Shown here one piece after another: positions 13,869 to 18,507 of a stretch of DNA of 18,507 bases (the first letter of the stretch is position 1; each line of letters starts with the position of its first letter). Source of the stretch: an uncultured Collinsella sp. (GTDB lineage Bacteria > Actinomycetota > Coriobacteriia > Coriobacteriales > Coriobacteriaceae); assembly GCA_958439775.1 (NCBI GenBank), contig CAUBWQ010000003.1:1-18507 (forward strand). Reading direction: 5' to 3'. A program made the position numbers and the translations under genes. A model generated the notes under the pieces. That model was given only the letters and a program-made list of their open reading frames with translations, was not told the DNA's origin and searched no databases.

Positions 13869-16197
13869 TGACAGGCTCCTCCCACACCGATTCGGTCATG
13901 GAGGCAGATACGCTCCACCTCTTGAGGCCGGACGACTCGCGCTCGACCTCCATGTCGACCGCCACGGTCGCTCGGTTGCCGTCGAGGTCCCTGAACCAGC
14001 ACCACGACCAGCGGCGCGACAGCTCGCGGACCGCATTGGCCTGCGCGATGTCGTACAGCTGCCACGACGAGGCAAGGCTCACGTCCATCTCGTCGAGGTC
14101 GTACCTCATCGGGAGTCCGCCGTTCTCGCCGTTGTCGGCGAAGTGGTACAACTCGCGGCTGTGCTCGACGCCGTGGGACGACGTCGGGTTGAACCCGGCA
14201 CGCAGGAACGTGCCTCCGTCGCGGCCGAAGTTCATGGCCGCGAACTTGCTGCGGCAAATGGTCGGCACGACGACCTCGGTCGAGGTGCCGGAGAACGCAT
14301 ACGCGGTCACTACGTAGTAGAACTTGACGTTCAGCGGCGGAAGGCGGTCGAACGCGGCGCTACCACCCGTCAGCTTGGACGCGAGTTTCGTCATGGTGCC
14401 GTCCGGGTTGACGCGCGAGACGTCGAACGAGACTGCCTCGGCGACTGCGTTCGACAGATTGATGGTCTTTCCATCGACCGTGGTCTTTCCGCTCAGCGCG
14501 GCACCGCCGTCGATGATTGACATGGGGCCGACCAGCACCGTGCCGTCGACCGTGTATTCGGTCGAGCCTTTCTCGATGAGGATGCTGCCCGCGAGTTCAT
14601 CGTCGTAGGAAATGGCGATCTTAGGCGGAGTAGGCTCATACCAGTGCGTCGTGAAGCGCCTCATGGCCCTCACGGTAAGGCCGGAGCCGCCGCGGACGTC
14701 TAGCACGAGCGTGTACGACGCGTCGTTCTTGATGGTCGAGTACGCACCGACGTTCCACGATGTCGCATCCGTAGCCGGCGTTATGGACTCGACCTCGTTG
14801 CCATCTGTGTCGAGAAGAGAGACTTTGACGTAGCTGACGCCCGTCTCGTCGGCGATGTTCCAAGAAACGTTGATGGGAATCTCGCCGATGACGACGGAGT
14901 CGCTCGCCGGGTTCGTGAAGTAAGCCTGCGGTGCGTTCGCCACGTTGAACACGTAGTAGCGCGACCACTCGCCCCAGCTCGGGTCTACTCCCTTGGTTCG
15001 GGCGCGGACCTTGTAGCTTCCCTTGGACGATACCGCCTTCGTCACGAGTAACTGGCCGCCCGGCAGCGTCATCGACTCCGTGTTGCCGTCGGGCAGTGTG
15101 AATTCCACCTGCTGCGCGGACGGGTCGGTGCGGTCGGGATGGTTGGGGATGATGGTGAACGCCACGTTCGCGAACGTGCCGTCGAACGCGTATACGCCGG
15201 ACAGCCCGGAGATGCCGGGCGGACCGGGCGGGCAGATCGTGATGACCGCACCGCTGTACGCCCACTCGCCCTTCAGGCCGGACTTGACAGCCCTGATGCG
15301 GTAGTAGACCGTGCCGGCGGGCGGTGCTGTGTCCTCGAAGCCCCTGCCGGTCCTATTTAGTTCGACGGAGGCCCACGTCTTGCCGTCGGTCGAGATTTCC
15401 GACTCGATGGACTCGTAGTACATGGGCGAGGACGCCGCAACCATGACGACGCTGCCGGTGTCGCTCTTTGAGGTCGACAGCATGAAGGCGAGCGGCGTCG
15501 TGTAAACGACAAGCTCGGACGTGCGGTCGGATGTTCCTCCCGGACCGTACGAGCGGAGCGCGTATGCATACTTGTGACCGGCCTCGGTGGAGTTGTCGGT
15601 CCAGTTCGTGATGTCCCAAGAGACGTCCTTGATGTTGACCCACGCTCCGTCGTCGGTTCGACGGTCGACGTGCACGCCGGTCCACGGGTAATGCCCGTTC
15701 ATGCCGGTGTAGTTGGCCTCCCACGCGATCTTCTGCGAGGAGTCGCTCACGCGCGAGACGCTGACGTTCTTCGGCTGGTGCGGCTTATAGTACTCGATTG
15801 CCGGCACGGTCACGTTGACGCCGGCCTCGGTGCCGCCCCAGCGCCATGCGCCGTAGCCGCTTACGGTCTTGCCCCACGTCTTGTACCAGCAGTAGACGTT
15901 GTAGGCGTCGCCCTTGCGGGGGAACGGGCCGTAAGTGGCGCTGCCGTAAGCGCCGTTCGTGTGCGTGCTGAGACACGCCCAGTCGATGTCACCGCTCCAC
16001 TGGGCGGCGACATCGCTCGTGGCGGCATGGCCGACCTGTCCAGCGATACCGTACAGACAGGCGGCGTCAAAGTACGCATTGCCATCGACGGTGATCCAGA
16101 CGTTGTCGTCATCTTTCTTGGAGACGTATGCGTTGACGTATCCGCGCATACGGTAGTCCGCGTAGTTCGTGGACCAACCGGAATAGGCTTCTGCCAT
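13855..16197 (-). CDS. Large phage tail protein with fibronectin type III-like domains
   Basis: This 780-aa structural protein follows the tape measure gene, as distal tail proteins do. Residues 1-130 form an aromatic-rich domain of unknown type. About 139-240 is a fibronectin type III-like domain (PKNVSVSRVSDSSQKIAWEA to YALRSYGPGG). A second such domain covers about 240-325, with PPAGTVYYRIRAV. Several more Ig-like or FnIII-like units follow. The C-terminal 150 residues (from KFAAMNFGRDGG) look like a conserved tail-tip core with many Trp. The start at 16197 has AGGGAGT upstream. FnIII and Ig-like modules on phage tails often bind carbohydrate weakly. Whether it is the distal tail protein proper or a fusion with an adhesion domain is open. 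Confidence 0.82.
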   Translation of the reverse strand: MAEAYSGWSTNYADYRMRGYVNAYVSKKDDDNVWITVDGNAYFDAACLYGIAGQVGHAATSDVAAQWSGDIDWACLSTHTNGAYGSATYGPFPRKGDAYNVYCWYKTWGKTVSGYGAWRWGGTEAGVNVTVPAIEYYKPHQPKNVSVSRVSDSSQKIAWEANYTGMNGHYPWTGVHVDRRTDDGAWVNIKDVSWDITNWTDNSTEAGHKYAYALRSYGPGGTSDRTSELVVYTTPLAFMLSTSKSDTGSVVMVAASSPMYYESIESEISTDGKTWASVELNRTGRGFEDTAPPAGTVYYRIRAVKSGLKGEWAYSGAVITICPPGPPGISGLSGVYAFDGTFANVAFTIIPNHPDRTDPSAQQVEFTLPDGNTESMTLPGGQLLVTKAVSSKGSYKVRARTKGVDPSWGEWSRYYVFNVANAPQAYFTNPASDSVVIGEIPINVSWNIADETGVSYVKVSLLDTDGNEVESITPATDATSWNVGAYSTIKNDASYTLVLDVRGGSGLTVRAMRRFTTHWYEPTPPKIAISYDDELAGSILIEKGSTEYTVDGTVLVGPMSIIDGGAALSGKTTVDGKTINLSNAVAEAVSFDVSRVNPDGTMTKLASKLTGGSAAFDRLPPLNVKFYYVVTAYAFSGTSTEVVVPTICRSKFAAMNFGRDGGTFLRAGFNPTSSHGVEHSRELYHFADNGENGGLPMRYDLDEMDVSLASSWQLYDIAQANAVRELSRRWSWCWFRDLDGNRATVAVDMEVERESSGLKRWSVSASMTESVWEEPVNGDV

Positions 16198-16219
16198 GCC
16201 GACTCCCTATTTGAAACAG

Positions 16220-16243
16220 GAAGGGGGCCTGATGGCCCCCTTC
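16220..16243 (-). terminator. Hairpin between tape measure and tail genes (possible partial terminator)
   Basis: A perfect 10-bp stem (16220-16229 with 16234-16243) with a 4-base loop lies one base past the tape measure stop. On the minus strand it is followed by CTGTTTCAAAT, a poor T-tract. It probably trims or slows transcription or protects the mRNA 3' end rather than ending it fully. Confidence 0.5.
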
Positions 16244-16244
16244 G

Positions 16245-18507
16245 TCACTTCATCTTGTAGAACCTGCCCGTGCTCTTGATGAGCGTCTGGACGGCGTCCT
16301 CGATGCCGGGATTCGCCTGGACCGTGCGACCGTCGACGGTCACGTAGTAGTTGACCGTCTTGGACTCGCTGACGCTCGAGTAGGACTGTCCGCCGGACAG
16401 CCTCGAGGACACGTTCCCGGCATAGGCGTCGACCGACGCCGCGTAGGCGAGCGTCTCCGCGGCCTTGCTGACGGAACCGACGCCGGACACCATGCCGGCG
16501 GCGAAGTTCTGGGCCAGGTGCAGGCCGGAGCGCTTTCCGCCGCGCTCCGCGCCGGACCACGTTCCGCTCTTCGGTACAGAGAAATGTATGTGCGCGGCGG
16601 CGGCGTCTGCGATTGCCTTTGCGGCCGATGCGACCCATCCGATTCCAGCTCTGATGCCGGCGGCGAAGTTCGATGCGAGGTGCGAGCCGGACCTGTAGGT
16701 ATCGCCCGCCGCAGTCATCGTGGCGGCCTTCGCCGCGATGTTCGCGGCTTTCTGGGCCACGCTCCACGCCTGCGACCCGATGCCGGAGCCGAAGTTGCCG
16801 GACGCAGTAGCGCCCTTGCCGCGCATGTCGCCGACGTCGCCCATCCTGGCGGCGTTGCCTGCGAGCCTCGCGGCCGTCGAGGCGACGAAGCCGAGGTTAG
16901 ACCCAGCGCCGTTTGCAAGCTCGGAGGACGCGGTAGCGCCCTTTCCGTTCATCTCGGGGGCGAGGAAGTTGAGCGCGGCGGACAGCGCCTGCCCGATGGA
17001 GGACATGGCGCTGATGGGGCCTTCCCTGCCTTCGTCGATGCCGTTCTGGAGGCCGGCGTCGAGGTCGCCGCCGATGGCCTCGAAGACCGTCGACGGCGAG
17101 TGGACGCCGAGAATCTCCTTGGCCCTGTCGATAACATCCTGGCCGAGTGCGGCGGACGCCTCCGGGGACAGCGTTCCGTTCCTGATGCCCTCGGCGAGGC
17201 CCTCGTCGATGTTGATTCCGGCCTCTTTGCACTTGGTCACAAGCTCGTCGTCGAGCTTGAGCAGGATGGCGTCCTTCATGGCCTGCGTGGCGTCGGCCGG
17301 CAGGTTGGAGTACTGCTCGATGACGTCGGCAAGGGCCTGCGGGCAGTCGATGCCGTAGCGCTTGAACGTATCAGGCAGGTCGGAGATATTCCCCTCGGCG
17401 AGCGACTTCATGATGAGCGTCGCGTCGCCAACCCCGATGGAGCCGTCAGCGATGCCCTGTGCGAGCATCTGGGCCACGCTGAGTCCGAGCGGCTGCATCT
17501 CGGGAGGCAGTCCCTCCACGGCAGCGTTTACGCCGTTCGTGACGAACGCCACGGCTTGGTCGACAGTGACCTTGCCGTTCTCGATTCCGAGGGCCAGCGA
17601 GGATGTGATGCTGCTGCCATAGCCGGACATGGAGTCGGACAGCCCCTTGAACGCGCCGGAGACGCGCTCTGTGGCATCGTCCATATCCTCGATGCGGTCC
17701 GTCAGGTACTTCGTGTTCTCGGCGGCATTCTTCTGGGCCTCTGTCGCCTCGTCGAGGTTCTTCTTCTCCTCGGATGTCGCGGTCGCGCTTTCCCACGCGG
17801 CCTCGGCCTGCTCCTTGGTGACCTTTCCGGCTGCCGAGTTGTTCTTGATGTACAGCTCGATCCACTCGTCGTGCTTCGCGAGCCTCTTGTTGTATGCGTC
17901 GGTGGCCTTCTCGACCTCGACGGTCGCTCGGGCCTCCTCCTCGAGATACTCTGCCGCGACCTTGGAGTACGCCTGCTTCTTGGCGTTCAGCTCCCATGCG
18001 TCGGCATTGGCCTTCAGCGCATCGGTACTCTTGGAGATGGAGCCGGACACCGCATCGGTCACGCCGACGGAGTCGCCCGTGATGTCGTTGTAGCCCTTCA
18101 CGGCCGCGGCGAGCTTCTCCTGCTCGTACTTGTTCAGCTCGGACTTTGACGTAAGCTCCTCGATGGTGCCGATATAGCTCTCGAGGAGGTACTTGTTCGA
18201 GCCGATGTCGTCGAGCGAGGACGCGAACCCATCGTTGATGTCTTTCAGGGACTCATAGAGTCCGTCGACGTCCGGCTTGAGTCCGGCATAGGCATCATCA
18301 AGCGCATCGACTGAACCCTTATGGCTGTCGATGATGGACGAGGCGCTCTGCATCGCGCCGTTGACGAGGTCCTGCTTTTCCTTCCACCTTGCATATTCGG
18401 CCACGAGTGCGCCGACGACGCCTACTGCCGCGCTTACGGCGACAATCGGCAGCGACGCCTTCAGTACGGTGCTCGCACCCGCCAGGAGCTTCGTCCCCGT
18501 TACGGCG
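16245..18507 (-). CDS. Phage tape measure protein (5' part beyond the window)
   Basis: The frame is open to the right edge, so at least 750 residues of a longer protein are present and its start lies outside. A hydrophobic stretch at the right edge (LPIVAVSAAVGVVGALVA) is followed by long helical, Ala/Lys/Glu-rich sequence. The motif LGVHSPSTVFEAIGGDLDAG is typical of tape measure proteins, which set tail length and help DNA delivery. Near the C-terminus are degenerate repeats of about 42 residues (starting GKGATAS, GKGATAS, RSGSHLA, RSGLHLA). The end (KTVNYYVTVDGRTVQANPG) is a usual tape measure finish. A GTG at 18404 is not the real start, since coding continues upstream. Confidence 0.9.
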   Translation of the reverse strand, partial: AVTGTKLLAGASTVLKASLPIVAVSAAVGVVGALVAEYARWKEKQDLVNGAMQSASSIIDSHKGSVDALDDAYAGLKPDVDGLYESLKDINDGFASSLDDIGSNKYLLESYIGTIEELTSKSELNKYEQEKLAAAVKGYNDITGDSVGVTDAVSGSISKSTDALKANADAWELNAKKQAYSKVAAEYLEEEARATVEVEKATDAYNKRLAKHDEWIELYIKNNSAAGKVTKEQAEAAWESATATSEEKKNLDEATEAQKNAAENTKYLTDRIEDMDDATERVSGAFKGLSDSMSGYGSSITSSLALGIENGKVTVDQAVAFVTNGVNAAVEGLPPEMQPLGLSVAQMLAQGIADGSIGVGDATLIMKSLAEGNISDLPDTFKRYGIDCPQALADVIEQYSNLPADATQAMKDAILLKLDDELVTKCKEAGINIDEGLAEGIRNGTLSPEASAALGQDVIDRAKEILGVHSPSTVFEAIGGDLDAGLQNGIDEGREGPISAMSSIGQALSAALNFLAPEMNGKGATASSELANGAGSNLGFVASTAARLAGNAARMGDVGDMRGKGATASGNFGSGIGSQAWSVAQKAANIAAKAATMTAAGDTYRSGSHLASNFAAGIRAGIGWVASAAKAIADAAAAHIHFSVPKSGTWSGAERGGKRSGLHLAQNFAAGMVSGVGSVSKAAETLAYAASVDAYAGNVSSRLSGGQSYSSVSESKTVNYYVTVDGRTVQANPGIEDAVQTLIKSTGRFYKMK

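Larger units (their letters stand above)
7010..18507. mobile_element. Prophage, late (tail and lysis) end; continues past the window
   Basis: From the terminator at 7100 to the right edge every gene is on the minus strand and phage-like: tape measure, tail proteins, a DGR-diversified tail tip, XkdX-like protein, holin and endolysin. The order is the standard late region of a siphovirus infecting Gram-positive bacteria. Junctions are tight, with 4-26 base overlaps and clear ribosome sites. No integrase, capsid or packaging gene is in view; these should lie to the right. The left boundary is inferred from the change of gene content between yebC (6861) and 7145. Confidence 0.88.

Noticed and set aside
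13855..16197. A second VR in the large tail protein or elsewhere in the window
   Set aside because: Reading for the constant blocks (WMRSANR, GNRAAPAC) found only the TR and the one VR; a full nucleotide search with the TR would settle it.
16518..18149. 543-codon + strand open frame opposite the tape measure gene
   Set aside because: Antisense shadow: Arg/Gly/Val-rich, no family features, while the minus strand encodes recognisable tape measure motifs.

Overview
The window joins a bacterial chromosome (about 1-6900) to the late end of an integrated tailed phage (about 7000-18507, cut by the window end). GC content is high. The host genes (a YebC-family regulator, an AmaP/DUF2273/Asp23 set, zinc-ribbon membrane proteins, a YitT transporter-like protein) point to a high-GC Gram-positive, most plausibly a gut coriobacterium such as Collinsella. 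That assignment is an inference from protein style, not a search result. The phage lysis and tail genes also fit a siphovirus-like phage of a Gram-positive host.

Host part. After the 3' end of an unrecognised + strand gene (1-311) and a long two-way terminator stem, all genes are on the minus strand. They are a DUF2752 membrane protein, two zinc-ribbon membrane proteins with matching N-terminal modules, a YitT/DUF2179 membrane protein, an envelope-stress operon (amaP, DUF2273, Asp23/Gls24) and yebC. Intrinsic terminators separate most of these units.

Junction. Positions 6862-7144 hold no gene. They contain short direct repeats and an 11-bp inverted repeat, followed by the phage late-operon terminator at 7100-7133. 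One prophage end probably lies here, but no integrase is in the window to confirm it.

Phage part, in transcription order (minus strand, right to left): tape measure protein (incomplete), 780-aa fibronectin-type tail protein, 367-aa tail hub-like protein, 90-aa protein, 153-aa coiled-coil protein, 414-aa variable tail-tip protein, Avd, template repeat with spacer, reverse transcriptase, a 58-aa protein, an XkdX-like protein, a terminator, holin, amidase endolysin and a 100-aa membrane-anchored protein.

The main discovery is a complete diversity-generating retroelement (DGR) in the order target, avd, TR, RT, the same order as in Bordetella phage BPP-1. A 126-bp template repeat (10151-10276) matches a variable repeat (10779-10904) that encodes residues 370-411 of the target. 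There are 16 mismatches, and 15 of them fall on template adenines of the coding strand. A perfect 10-bp stem with a 4-base loop lies 21 bases downstream of the variable repeat, where known phage DGRs carry a homing hairpin. The cassette very likely diversifies the receptor-binding tip of this phage tail by A-specific mutagenic retrohoming.
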